NCBI RefSeq assembly: GCF_004323735.1
Contig: NZ_CP036455.1
Coordinates: 2,785,101-2,849,100 of the forward strand
Direction: 5' to 3'
DNA: 64,000 bases
Origin: Streptomonospora litoralis
Lineage (GTDB): Bacteria > Actinomycetota > Actinomycetes > Streptosporangiales > Streptosporangiaceae
A model generated the notes under the pieces. That model was not told where the DNA came from, did no database searches, and saw only the letters and a program-made list of their open reading frames with translations. This document shows positions 17,298 to 25,458 of this stretch, one piece after another; positions within the stretch are counted from its first letter, which is position 1; every line of letters starts with the position of its first letter. The translations under genes and the position numbers were made by a program.

Positions 17298-17609
17298 GGC
17301 ACCACCTTAGGCCCGCGCGGCGGCGGCCGCAGCGCGAACGCCGCGACGGCCACGACCGGCAGCGGCCACGTCGCCGGGTAAACCGGCGGGCTCCAAGGTG
17401 GAGGAGGCGGCGGTCGGGGGGCCGAGACGCGGGGGAGCGGCGCGGCGGACGGTTTTGCGTCCGGGAGCCGCGCGAGGGCCGCGGGGTGCGTGCGGGTCGG
17501 CAGCGGATACGGCGGTTGCGAGAGGGCGCGCACCGCCTGCGGTGCGGGGCCGCGGCCTCGTGGGACCGCGACCGCGGCGGAGCCGGTTCAGTCGATTCTA
17601 GCGAGGAGC
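17298..17609. other. non-coding gap between arginase-like gene and TnpB element
   Basis: About 310 bases of GC-rich sequence with no supported gene. It includes the arginase-like promoter side and whatever flanked the TnpB element. The true left end of the element cannot be fixed from this one copy. Confidence 0.45.
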
Positions 17610-17629
17610 CCCGGCTCTGCAGAGCCGGG
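17610..17629. repeat. 20-base perfect palindrome at left end of TnpB element
   Basis: CCCGGCTCTGCAGAGCCGGG reads identically on both strands and can fold into an 8-pair stem with a 4-base loop. Subterminal hairpins of this kind are what Y1 transposases recognise at IS200/IS605 left ends. It sits about 100 bases before tnpB. Confidence 0.7.
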
Positions 17630-17730
17630 AGGAATCGCTTCTCATCACGGCCCCGCCCCGAATACGAGCACGCCTGCGGATATCGGCGTTCGCCCCCCGC
17701 CGGGGCGGCGGTGATCGTAGGATCGCCGCT

Positions 17731-18888
17731 GTGCAGCTCGTCGTGCAGGCCAAACTGGTGCCCGATGCCGCACAGGCGTCCGCGCTGTCAGCGACCCTGC
17801 GCACTCTCAACGAGGCCGCGAACCGGGTCTCGGCGGTGGCCTTCGAGCTCGGTGTGCCGCGCGAGTACGAGCTGCGCAAGCACACCTACGCCGACCTGCG
17901 CTCGCAAGGTCTGGGCGCCCAGGCGGCCCAGCACACCATCAAGAAGGTCCGCGACGCCTACACGACGCTGGCGGCCGATATCCGGGCCGGCCACCTCGGC
18001 ACACCCGGTTCGAAGCGCTGCCGAAAGGCCGAGTCCGCGCCGGTCGCCTTCCGGCCCGAGGCCGCCCACCCCTTCGACGACCGGTGTTCGAGCCGGCGCT
18101 ACGACCAGCGGACCGTCTCCGTCTGGACCACCGCGGGCCGGTTGAAGAACGTGGGCTTCGCCTGCGCACCGGAGGCGCTCAAGATGTTGGTAGAGCACCG
18201 GCAGGGCGAATCGGATCTGGTCGAACGCGGCGGCGTGTTCTACCTGATGGCCACCTGCGAAGTGGCCGAGGCCGAGCAGTATGCGCCGGACGGGTTCATC
18301 GGTGTGGATCTGGGCATCGCCAGCATCGCGACCACCTCCACCGGTTACCGGGCGGCCGGGCGGGGCTTGAACCGCCACCGCAGGCGCCAGGCCGCCCTGC
18401 GGGCCGAACTCCAGGCCAAGAAGACGACATCGGCGAAACGCCGGCTGAAGAAGCGGCGGCGCAGGGAAGCGCGCCACGCCGCGAACACCAACCACACCAT
18501 CGCCAAGCAGATCGTGACCGAGGCTGAACGCACCTCATCCGGTATCGCCCTGGAAGACCTCACGGGCATCCGGCAGAGGGTACGGCTCCGCACGCCCCAA
18601 CGGGTCGCGCTGCACTCCTGGGCCTTCGCCCGGCTCGCCGCCTTCATCGCCTACAAGGCCAAGCGGGCCGGGGTGCCGCTGGTCTCGGTGGATCCGGCCT
18701 ACACCAGCCGGGAATGCGCCGAATGCCATCACATCGACACGAGGAACCGCCTGGATCGGGCCCGGTTCGTGTGCCGGTCGTGCGGGGTCGTTGCCCACGC
18801 CGACCGCAACGCTTCCCGCAACCTCGCCCGCCGGGGCGAGGCTGCGTGGAACGCGGGGCGTGCGTCACGCGTCCCTGCCGCCCCGTAG
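17731..18888 (+). CDS. tnpB: TnpB RNA-guided endonuclease-like protein
   Basis: A 385-residue TnpB/OrfB protein, the family ancestral to Cas12 effectors. The RuvC triad looks intact: D193 in IGVDLGIASIA, E275 in IALEDLTGI, and D358 in AHADRNASRNL. The TnpB zinc ribbon has C329/C332 (CAEC) and C348/C351 (CRSC). The Arg/Lys-rich stretch at 214-250 fits nucleic-acid binding. The length is normal, with no frameshift. The GTG at 17731 is taken as the start (MQLVVQAKLVPDAAQ), where the family N-terminus begins. It would cleave DNA guided by an RNA made from the element's right end, promoting element retention. Confidence 0.93.
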   Translation: MQLVVQAKLVPDAAQASALSATLRTLNEAANRVSAVAFELGVPREYELRKHTYADLRSQGLGAQAAQHTIKKVRDAYTTLAADIRAGHLGTPGSKRCRKAESAPVAFRPEAAHPFDDRCSSRRYDQRTVSVWTTAGRLKNVGFACAPEALKMLVEHRQGESDLVERGGVFYLMATCEVAEAEQYAPDGFIGVDLGIASIATTSTGYRAAGRGLNRHRRRQAALRAELQAKKTTSAKRRLKKRRRREARHAANTNHTIAKQIVTEAERTSSGIALEDLTGIRQRVRLRTPQRVALHSWAFARLAAFIAYKAKRAGVPLVSVDPAYTSRECAECHHIDTRNRLDRARFVCRSCGVVAHADRNASRNLARRGEAAWNAGRASRVPAAP

Positions 18889-18980
18889 CGGGGGTGTCTG
18901 GACGGAGGAGCCCACCCGCCGGCCGGTCGGGCGGCTACCTCCAAGCCCGGCCCTTCAGGGCCCTTCAGGGCCCGGGTCAA
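18860..18980 (+). ncRNA. candidate omega-RNA (reRNA) 3' scaffold at the element right end
   Basis: The region from the end of tnpB to 18980 is strongly structured. A nested stem pairs GGAGG (18904-18908) with CCTCC (18938-18942), with CCGCC/GGCGG inside. A terminal stem pairs CCCGG (18946-18950) with CCGGG (18972-18976) around two tandem CCCTTCAGGG units. It ends GGGTCAA, similar to known reRNA scaffolds that finish just before the guide. The guide would then be the flanking bases from 18981. The 5' end of the RNA probably lies inside tnpB and is not defined here. Confidence 0.5.
18951..18970 (+). repeat. tandem 10-mer in the right end
   Basis: Two perfect head-to-tail copies of CCCTTCAGGG, each itself a small inverted repeat, forming part of the terminal hairpin of the element. 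Confidence 0.85.
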
Positions 18981-19756
18981 GTTGACTCGGCCCGCCGCCG
19001 GTCACCCGCGGGCTTGAGGGCCGTGACGCGCAGCCGGCGGTAGTCGGCCCACCAGCTGCCGCTGTGGTGCAGCACCGGGCGCAGGCGGCCGGTGAGCCGC
19101 TCCACGAACCCGTCGGGGTCGGGGGCGTCGGCCAGCAGCGGCGAGCCGAACATTCGCAGCCAGGCGGCCAGGCCTTCCTCGCCATCGAGGCGGGTGGGGC
19201 GGTCGAACAGCCAGGCGCCGGTGACCTCCAGGCCGGCGTCGGCCAGCACCGCCGAGTATTCGTCGACGCCGGGGAAGTACCACTCCTGGGCGGCCTCGGG
19301 CAGTCCGAGCTCGGCGCGCAGCGCGCGGGCGCCGTCGAGGATGGCGGAGATGTTGCCGGAGCCGCCGAACTCGGCCACCAGTCGCCCGCCGGGACGCAGC
19401 GTTCGGGCCAGAGCGCGGGCGGCCGCCGTCGCATCGGGGACCCAGTGCAGGACGGCGTTGCTCAGCACGGCGTCGTAGCCGGAGTCGGGCTCCAGGGTGA
19501 GCAGGTCGGCGACGCGCAGGTCGAGGTGGGGGAAGCGTTCGCGGGCGCGGTCGATCATCTCCGCGCTGGAGTCGACGCCGACGACCTCGGCCCCGGCTTC
19601 GGCCAGAGCCGCGGCCAGGTCGCCGGTACCGCATCCGGCGTCGAGGATGCGCTCGCCCGCTTCGGGGCGGAGTTCGTCGATCAGGTCGCCGCCGTATCGG
19701 GCGACGAAAGAGTGCCGGTCGTCGTAGAGGCGGGGGTTCCACTGCTGTACTGGCAT
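18977..19756 (-). CDS. SAM-dependent methyltransferase, trans-aconitate 2-methyltransferase-like
   Basis: A 259-residue class I methyltransferase. It begins MPVQQWNPRLYDDRHSFVARYGG, with ILDAGCGTGDLAAAL (SAM motif I, about residues 36-50), VVGVDSSAEMIDRAR (acidic loop) and YDAVLSNAVLHWV (motif IV), plus a helical cap. The pattern is close to the Tam family, which methylates trans-aconitate, or to a small-acid methylase. The body is complete, but its stop codon lies inside the last bases of the TnpB element's right end, so the final few residues may be encoded by transposon sequence. The ATG at 19756 is used. Confidence 0.8.
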   Translation of the reverse strand: MPVQQWNPRLYDDRHSFVARYGGDLIDELRPEAGERILDAGCGTGDLAAALAEAGAEVVGVDSSAEMIDRARERFPHLDLRVADLLTLEPDSGYDAVLSNAVLHWVPDATAAARALARTLRPGGRLVAEFGGSGNISAILDGARALRAELGLPEAAQEWYFPGVDEYSAVLADAGLEVTGAWLFDRPTRLDGEEGLAAWLRMFGSPLLADAPDPDGFVERLTGRLRPVLHHSGSWWADYRRLRVTALKPAGDRRRAEST

Positions 19757-20254
19757 GTCGGCAACATACCGGGTCGTCTCATAATCCGATATACAAATCT
19801 CATTATGCGAGACCGCGTTCAGAGGTGCGGGCGCTCCCGCCCGATGCGCGCTCCGGTGCCGTTCCAAGGTGCCCGCAGTGGGTCACGCGGCGCGGCGGGG
19901 GATGCGTCTCGCGCTCGCCGCGCCGACGGCGCACGGTAGCGCGCACCGCGGCCCGGAGGCCATGGGGTCTTCCGGCGAGCCGGGCGGCCGGTGCGGAGGC
20001 GCCGCCGGGCCGGGTGCGGCGGCCGAAACGCCGACGGGAACCGCGGTGCCGTCGCGCGGGCCGGCGGCGGAAGCGGACCGTCTCCCCGCTGGTCGGCAAG
20101 AGTGATCATCCCCACTGCGCGTCGGGGGCCTCCCAGGGGCGGGTCTCGTCGGGCAGCGCCTGTTTCGGGTCTGGCCTGCGAGGAAGCGGACCGCTTGAAG
20201 CCGTGGCGGCGCCGCCTTATGTGTTCGCCTTGCTTCGTTTCGTGCTTGGAGGAT
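19757..20254. other. non-coding gap before acyltransferase
   Basis: About 500 bases with Arg-rich open frames and no supported gene. The last part, after about 20200, becomes clearly less GC-rich and probably holds the promoter and leader of the acyltransferase gene. Confidence 0.45.
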
Positions 20255-20291
20255 AAGCATGTCTATGCTTTCCTGAGAGGATTCTCAGAAA
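20255..20291 (+). promoter_or_regulatory. paired inverted repeats in acyltransferase leader
   Basis: Two adjacent inverted repeats: AAGCAT-GTCT-ATGCTT (20255-20270) and CTGAGA-GGAT-TCTCAG (20273-20288, with further T/A pairing outside). They lie in an AT-richer stretch. A strong ribosome site GGAGG (20248-20252) precedes an ATG at 20259 that opens a five-codon frame ending at 20276. The region could be an operator pair or an attenuator-like leader. Confidence 0.5.
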
Positions 20292-20417
20292 TGTCGTCCA
20301 GGCATCTTGTTTGTAACGAGGATGTCACGGCACGATGAGTGGTACCGGCGCTCCTCCCTCGGAGGGCCGGGTGCCCGCCCCCTTTCGGCCCTGTACTCCC
20401 GTCACGAAACGCATACC

Positions 20418-22511
20418 GTGGCAATTCGAACACTCACCGCGCCCAAAAGCCCCCCGGTCGTGACAACCGGCACCGCGTCCGGCGCGTCCCGCCGCTTTCT
20501 GCCCGAGGTGCAGGGGCTGCGTGCTGTAGCGGTCGGGCTCGTGCTCGTCTACCACGTCGACCACGACCTGCTGCCGGGTGGCTATGTCGGCGTCGACGTC
20601 TTCTTCGTGATCTCCGGCTTCCTGATCACCTCGCTGCTGCTGCGCGAGGCGCGCGAGACCGGGCGGGTGTCGCTGGCCGCCTTCTACATCCGCCGGATCC
20701 GCCGCATCCTGCCGGCGGCGGGGCTGGTGCTGGCGGTGACGGGCGCGGCGGCGTTCTGGCTGCTGCCGGCGCCGCGCCTGGCCGAGACCGCGCGCGAGCT
20801 GGCCGCCAGTGCGTTCTATGTGGAGAACCTGTTCCTGGCGGCCGAGTCGGTGGACTACCTGGCCGCCGAGGCGGCGGCCAGTCCGGTGCAGCACTTCTGG
20901 TCGCTGGCGGTGGAGGAGCAGTTCTATCTGCTGTGGCCGCTGCTGTTCGCCGGATGGGCGGTGATGGGGGCGCGGGCGCGCCGCCTGCGGGTGGTCTTCG
21001 CGGCCACCGCGGCGGTGCTGGCGATCTCCTTCGTCTGCTCCGTCGTTCTGACCGCGTCCGATCCGCAGCCGGCCTACTTCCTGCCCCAGACCCGCATGTG
21101 GGAGCCGGCGGCGGGCGGCGTGCTGGCCGTGGCGCTGAGCCGCTACGGCGGCGCCCTCGGGCCGCGCGTGCGCTGGTGGCTGGGCTGGGCCGGGCTGGCC
21201 GCGGTGGGCTGGGCCGCCTGGTCCTACAGCGACGCCACTCCCTTTCCCGGAGCCGCGGCGGCGGTGCCGGTGCTGGGCGCGGCCGCGGTGATCGCGGCCG
21301 GGCACAACGGCGAGCGGTGGTCGTCCTATGGGCTGCTGGCCAGTGCGCTGGCGCGTTTCGGCGGCGACGTCTCCTATGCGCTGTACCTGTGGCACTGGCC
21401 GGTGATCGTGTTCCTGCTGGCCGCCACCGCCTCCGAGGAGCTGTCTGCGCTGGCCGGCGGGCTGGCGGTGGTGGTCTCGGTGCTGCTGGCCTGGTTCACC
21501 AAGGTGGCGGTGGAGGATCCGGTGCGCCGGTTCGGGTGGCTGCGCGCCGGGCGGCCGGCGGGGGTCTTCGCCCTGGCCTCGGCTCTGGTGGTGGGGCTGA
21601 TCGCCGCGGGCCAGTACGCCCGCTACGAGTGGCTGCGCAGTGTGGAGTTCGACTCGCGGGTGCATGTGGGTCCCCAGGCGCTGGGCACCTCCGACCCCGA
21701 GGGGTCGCCCGAGGAGCCCGTCTATCCCTCGCCGGTGGCCGCCGGCGAGGACCTGCCGTCGCCCTACCGGGACGGCTGCCAGGCATCCCAGCACAGCACC
21801 AGGCTCGATCCCTGCGTCTACGGTCCCGAGGACGCCGATACGACCGTCGCCGTGGTGGGCGACTCCCACGCCGCCCACTGGGTTCCGGCGCTGCAGCGCA
21901 TCGCAGAGGAGCGCGGGTGGCGGCTGAAGACCTACACCAAGTCCTCCTGCGGGTTCACCGCGGCCACACTGGCGATGCCGCACGAGGGGCGCGCCTTCAC
22001 CGAGTGCGCGGAGTACAACCGAGCGCTCCTGGAGGAGTTGACCACCGACCTGCGGCCCGACGTCGTTTTCACCAGTTCCAGTGTGCTGGCCACCAAGGAC
22101 GGCGCGTCCTCCGAGGCACAGGACCGCGCGGAGATCGCCGCGGGCATGGCGCAGCTGTGGGAGTCCTTGGACGAGGCGGGCAGCGATGTAGTGGCCATCC
22201 GCGACACGCCCCAGACCCGTCCGCGGCTGCCCGAGTGCGTCTCGCGGCACAGCGACGAGCCCGGCACGTGTGCCCACGGCCGCGGCGAGGCCTTCGCCGA
22301 CACCGACCCGCAGGTGATCGCCGCCCGCGAGACCGACGCCGATGCCGGCCTGGTCGACCTGAGCGACGAGTTCTGCACCGGCGACACCTGCCCTCCGGTG
22401 ATCGGCAACGTGCTGGTCTACCGCGACAGCCACCATCTCACCGCCACCTACTCCCGGCTCTTGGCGCCGGAACTGGAGGAGGCGGCGGCACCGGTCCTCG
22501 ACGGCCGGTGA
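20418..22511 (+). CDS. OafA/YrhL-type acyltransferase with C-terminal SGNH domain
   Basis: About 697 residues. The N-terminal acyltransferase-3 domain has about ten membrane helices, with the catalytic-type His in LVYHVDHD, then GGYVGVDVFFVISGFLIT and SLAVEEQFYLLWPL. The C-terminal extracytoplasmic SGNH domain starts near residue 460 with GDSHAAHW (block I Ser) and ends with DSHHLT (block V Asp-His). Such proteins O-acetylate surface polysaccharide or peptidoglycan. The start is uncertain: the GTG at 20418 is used, but GTG 20460 is equally plausible and neither has a good ribosome site. A small hairpin lies about 40 bases after the stop. Confidence 0.87.
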   Translation: MAIRTLTAPKSPPVVTTGTASGASRRFLPEVQGLRAVAVGLVLVYHVDHDLLPGGYVGVDVFFVISGFLITSLLLREARETGRVSLAAFYIRRIRRILPAAGLVLAVTGAAAFWLLPAPRLAETARELAASAFYVENLFLAAESVDYLAAEAAASPVQHFWSLAVEEQFYLLWPLLFAGWAVMGARARRLRVVFAATAAVLAISFVCSVVLTASDPQPAYFLPQTRMWEPAAGGVLAVALSRYGGALGPRVRWWLGWAGLAAVGWAAWSYSDATPFPGAAAAVPVLGAAAVIAAGHNGERWSSYGLLASALARFGGDVSYALYLWHWPVIVFLLAATASEELSALAGGLAVVVSVLLAWFTKVAVEDPVRRFGWLRAGRPAGVFALASALVVGLIAAGQYARYEWLRSVEFDSRVHVGPQALGTSDPEGSPEEPVYPSPVAAGEDLPSPYRDGCQASQHSTRLDPCVYGPEDADTTVAVVGDSHAAHWVPALQRIAEERGWRLKTYTKSSCGFTAATLAMPHEGRAFTECAEYNRALLEELTTDLRPDVVFTSSSVLATKDGASSEAQDRAEIAAGMAQLWESLDEAGSDVVAIRDTPQTRPRLPECVSRHSDEPGTCAHGRGEAFADTDPQVIAARETDADAGLVDLSDEFCTGDTCPPVIGNVLVYRDSHHLTATYSRLLAPELEEAAAPVLDGR

Positions 22512-22549
22512 GCGGGCGCTCCGCCCCCGCCTGGGAGGTTCGGGCGGGA

Positions 22550-22566
22550 GCGGGGCCTCGCCCCGC
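22550..22566 (+). terminator. hairpin after acyltransferase gene
   Basis: Seven-base-pair perfect stem GCGGGGC-CTC-GCCCCGC about 38 bases after the stop at 22511. No T-tract. Confidence 0.5.
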
Positions 22567-22658
22567 GCTCGCGGACCTCCCTCGGGCCGCGCGCGGATCG
22601 CACGTCCGCACAGGCACATCCGAACCGCAGCGGGCGCGGCGCGGCGGTCTGAGTAACT

Positions 22659-22672
22659 GAGTACCCGTACTC
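22659..22672. promoter_or_regulatory. GAGTAC-CC-GTACTC palindrome upstream of YiaAB-like gene
   Basis: A perfect 6-base-arm palindrome with a 2-base spacer, with an additional GAGTA immediately upstream at 22651. It lies 37 bases before the ATG at 22709. The symmetry suggests a dimeric regulator site; the regulator is not identified. Confidence 0.5.
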
Positions 22673-22708
22673 GGGCGTCTCCGCTGCCGCGGCGGCCACC
22701 ATGGCGGC

Positions 22709-23002
22709 ATGAGCACTTCACAGGTACGTCCGACTACCACCTCGGCCTTCTTCGTACAGTCGGCGCTGTCCTTCGGGGTCTCGGCGGTCGCCGTGGCCAC
22801 GGGCATCGCCTTCCTGCCCGTGGACGCCTGGATGCGCGCGTTCCTCTCCCTGGGACTGCTCTACGTGGTCACCTCGGCGTTCACCCTGGCGAAATGCATC
22901 CGCGACCGCCATGAGGAGAGCACCGTCTCGGGCCGCGTCGACCAGGCCCGGCTGGACAAGCTGCTGGCCGAGCACGACCCCTTCAAGACGGAGAACGTCT
23001 GA
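22709..23002 (+). CDS. YiaA/YiaB-type two-helix membrane protein
   Basis: A 97-residue protein with two hydrophobic helices (about residues 14-34 and 42-62) and a charged C-terminal tail ending LLAEHDPFKTENV. The spacing and the WMRAFLSLGLLYVVTSAFTLAK segment match the YiaAB domain, whose function is unknown (inner membrane, often stress-linked). No clear ribosome site precedes the ATG at 22709. A palindromic candidate operator lies just upstream and a strong hairpin follows the stop. Confidence 0.8.
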   Translation: MSTSQVRPTTTSAFFVQSALSFGVSAVAVATGIAFLPVDAWMRAFLSLGLLYVVTSAFTLAKCIRDRHEESTVSGRVDQARLDKLLAEHDPFKTENV

Positions 23003-23017
23003 GGAGCAGCCGACCGC

Positions 23018-23043
23018 GGAGGCGGCGGGGGTACGCCGCCTCC
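23018..23043. terminator. bidirectional hairpin between convergent genes
   Basis: GGAGGCGGCG and CGCCGCCTCC form a perfect 10-base-pair stem around a 6-base loop, 16 bases past the YiaAB-like stop and facing the GNAT gene that ends at 23117. Confidence 0.78.
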
Positions 23044-23116
23044 TTACGGTGCCGTTTTCGACCGCCCTGCCAGGGCGCCGTGCCCCACGGGCACCGCGCG
23101 CATCCGGGTGCGCGGC

Positions 23117-23599
23117 TCAGGCGTCGGCGGGTGCGGGCTCGCGTCGCAGAGAGCGCTCGAAGCACACGCTGGCGGCGCAGCCGACGTAGGGCCCGTACAA
23201 CGGGATCCGGTGGTATCCGCAGCGCTCGTAGAGCCGCATGGCCTCGGGCTGCTCCCAGCCGGTCTCCAGGCGCATCCGGACGGCGCCGCGGTCGCGGCCG
23301 GCCTCCTCCAGCGCGTGCAGCAGCGTCTGCCCGATCCGGTGCCCCCGCCAGGCCGGCACCACGTACATCCGCTTCAGCTCGAAGGTGTCCCCGTCGAGCC
23401 GGCGCAGCCCGCCGCAGCCCACGACCTCCCCGCTCGCGGCCTCGGTGGCCAGCAGGAAGACGGCGGTGGTCGCCGCCGAGGGCTTCTCACCCTGCTCCAG
23501 GTCGCCGCCGTAGCGCTCGACCGTCTCCCGCTCCTGGTCGCGGCGCAGCCGCACACCGACGGGGTCCTCCCAGGGTGCTTCGCTGATCTCGATGCGCAC
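23117..23599 (-). CDS. GNAT N-acetyltransferase
   Basis: A 160-residue GNAT-fold protein. The acetyl-CoA-binding segment is FELKRMYVVPAWRGHRIGQT (R-x-x-G-x-G/A type), followed by a motif-B helix and MRLYERCGYHRI, which are standard for the fold. VVGCGGLRRL is the preceding strand. The acceptor substrate is unknown. The start is uncertain: the GTG at 23599 (VRIEISEAPW) gives the normal family length but has only a weak ribosome site. A second GNAT gene lies 71 bases upstream on the same strand. Confidence 0.82.
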   Translation of the reverse strand: MRIEISEAPWEDPVGVRLRRDQERETVERYGGDLEQGEKPSAATTAVFLLATEAASGEVVGCGGLRRLDGDTFELKRMYVVPAWRGHRIGQTLLHALEEAGRDRGAVRMRLETGWEQPEAMRLYERCGYHRIPLYGPYVGCAASVCFERSLRREPAPADA

Positions 23600-23670
23600 G
23601 GCGCCCAACGTAGCCGCCGTGCCGGCGCCGGTGGCGGCCGCGGTCGCGTCGTGCTCGTCACACGCCCGCC

Positions 23671-24222
23671 TCACACGTCGTCGGCGGCCAGCCGGTAGAG
23701 GACGTGCGGAGCCAGGGGGTGCCCCTCGGGCAGGTCGGGGTGGTCGAAGTCGTCGGCGCTGTCGTAGCGCATGCCCAGCCGCCGCATCACCGCTCGGGAG
23801 CGGGTGTTGGTGCGTGAGGTGAAGGAGACGATCTCGGCCAGGTGGCACCGGTCGAAGGCGTAGGCGGCGGCGGTGCGCGCGGCCTCGGTGGCGTAGCCGT
23901 GGCCCCAGGCGTGGCGGGCCAGCCGCCAGCCGATCTCGACGGCCGGGGTGAAGTGGGCGTCGAAGCGGGGCCGGGAGAGTCCGGCGAACCCGATGAAGGT
24001 GCCGGTTTCGACGACCTCGACCGCCCAGAACCCGAATCCGTTCTCGGCCAGGCGGGCCTGGATGCCCTCGGCCGCGGCGTCGGACTGTTCGCGGCTGAGC
24101 ACCGCCGGGAAGTGCTCCATCACGGCGGGGTCGGCGTTGAGTTCGGCGAAGAGGGCCCGGTCGGAGGCCCGCCAGGGGCGCAGCAGCAGCCGGGACGTGC
24201 GCAGGCTCACTCCGTCCTCCAT
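23671..24222 (-). CDS. RimJ/RimL-type GNAT acetyltransferase
   Basis: A 183-residue GNAT of the RimJ/RimL group, whose members acetylate N-termini of proteins or small amines. It begins with the typical LRTSRLLLRPWRASDRALF. It then shows FIGFAGLSRPRF, VEIGWRLARHAWGHGYATEA (CoA pyrophosphate loop) and TNTRSRAVMRRLGMRY. The complete C-terminus ends APHVLYRLAADDV. The ATG at 24222 fits the family start. The two GNAT genes are co-directional and may share a transcript. Confidence 0.87.
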   Translation of the reverse strand: MEDGVSLRTSRLLLRPWRASDRALFAELNADPAVMEHFPAVLSREQSDAAAEGIQARLAENGFGFWAVEVVETGTFIGFAGLSRPRFDAHFTPAVEIGWRLARHAWGHGYATEAARTAAAYAFDRCHLAEIVSFTSRTNTRSRAVMRRLGMRYDSADDFDHPDLPEGHPLAPHVLYRLAADDV

Positions 24223-24378
24223 GCCGCGCAGCCTACCCGCACCCCCCGGCCGGATACGGCACCGGCGCGGCCGGGCCGCCGGCTCTTTCCGGCCGCTCCT
24301 GGCCGCGGCCGCCTCCGGCCGGGCTCCCGGTGCGCGTTCCTCCTTTCGGCGCGGGGCGGACCGCGGTGGATGCCGCGC

Positions 24379-25458
24379 TCAGGCGTTCGGCGGCAGAGTG
24401 GTGCCCGCGCCGCGGCGGCGGGTGCGCACCAGGTCCAGGCGGTGGGCGGGCAGACTCGGCTCCTGGGCTCCCTGCACGCGGAATCCGGCGTCACGCACCA
24501 TCTCCAGGTCGGCGGCACCGGCCCGGCCCTCGCTGGTCAGATAGTCGCCCAGGAAGATCGAGTTGGCCAGGTGCAGCGCGAGCGGCTGCAGGCTGCGCAG
24601 GTGGATCTCGCGGCCGCCGGCCAGCCGGACCTCCGCATCGGGGAACATCAGCCGCGCCGCGGCGAGGATGCGCAGGCAGCGTTGCGGGGTCAGCTCCCAG
24701 TGCCCGGCCAGCGGGGTGCCCTCGAAGGGGATGAGGAAGTTCACCGGCACCGAGTCGGGGTCGAGGCCGCGCAGCTCCTCCAGCGCATCGGCGAGGTCGC
24801 CGTCGCTCTCGCCCATGCCCGCGATCAGGCCCGAGCAGGGCGAGAGCCCCGCCTCCTCGGCCCTGCCCACGGTCTCGACGCGGTCGGCGAAGGTGTGCGT
24901 GCTGCAGATGTCGGCGTAGCGCTCACCCGAGGTGTTGAGGTTGTGGTTGTAGGCGTCGACGCCGGCGTCGCGCAGCTGCTCCGCCTGGCCGGGGGAGAGC
25001 AGTCCCAGGCACGCGCACACCTCGACGGCGGGGTACTGCTGCTTGATCCGGTCGATGGCGGGGCGGATGCGGGCCACGTCGCGGTCGGTGGGGCCGCGGC
25101 CGCTGGCCACCAGGCACACCCGCGCCGCGCCGGCCGCGATGCCGCAGGCGGCCGCGTCGCGGGCCTGCTCGGGCCTCAGCCAGGTGTAGGTGAGAATGTC
25201 GGCCGCAGAGCCCAGGCGCTGCGAGCAGTAGGTGCAGTCCTCGGGGCACAGCCCGCTCTTGAGGTTCACCAGGTAGTTGAGTTTGACGCGGTCGCCGAAG
25301 AAGTGCCGCCGGACGCCTCCGACGGCGGCCACCAGCTCCAGCAGCCGGTCGTCGGGCCAGGCGAGCACGGTCAGCAGGTCGTCGCGGGAGGGGCGCTCGC
25401 GGCGCAGGGCCGCGTCGGCGAGATCGGCCGCATGCGGCCGGTGTTCGGATCGGGCCAT
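24379..25458 (-). CDS. bioB: biotin synthase
   Basis: A 359-residue radical-SAM enzyme that inserts sulfur into dethiobiotin. The radical-SAM cluster motif [10 protein letters not shown] (C71, C75, C78) is present. Also visible are [19 protein letters not shown] (characteristic of BioB), [13 protein letters not shown] and [14 protein letters not shown] near the C-terminus. The start at the ATG 25458 gives the usual length; a longer Arg-rich frame upstream is rejected. No bioA, bioD or bioF is in the window, so bioB is separated from the rest of the pathway here. No biotin-repressor site was recognised. Confidence 0.93.
   Translation of the reverse strand: MARSEHRPHAADLADAALRRERPSRDDLLTVLAWPDDRLLELVAAVGGVRRHFFGDRVKLNYLVNLKSGLCPEDCTYCSQRLGSAADILTYTWLRPEQARDAAACGIAAGAARVCLVASGRGPTDRDVARIRPAIDRIKQQYPAVEVCACLGLLSPGQAEQLRDAGVDAYNHNLNTSGERYADICSTHTFADRVETVGRAEEAGLSPCSGLIAGMGESDGDLADALEELRGLDPDSVPVNFLIPFEGTPLAGHWELTPQRCLRILAAARLMFPDAEVRLAGGREIHLRSLQPLALHLANSIFLGDYLTSEGRAGAADLEMVRDAGFRVQGAQEPSLPAHRLDLVRTRRRGAGTTLPPNA

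Larger units (their letters stand above)
17601..18980 (+). mobile_element. IS200/IS605-type TnpB-only element (boundaries approximate)
   Basis: The element comprises tnpB, an upstream perfect palindrome (17610-17629) and a structured right end finishing with GGGTCAA at 18974-18980. No Y1 transposase (tnpA) is present, so it is an IS1341-like, TnpB-only unit that would need TnpA in trans. The right boundary is inferred from resemblance to known right ends that terminate in a hairpin and a TCAA-type sequence. The left boundary is a guess placed just before the palindrome. Confidence 0.6.

Noticed and set aside
20325-22721. 798-residue minus-strand open frame opposite the acyltransferase
   Set aside because: Low-complexity antisense frame; the plus-strand protein has clear acyltransferase-3 and SGNH motifs.
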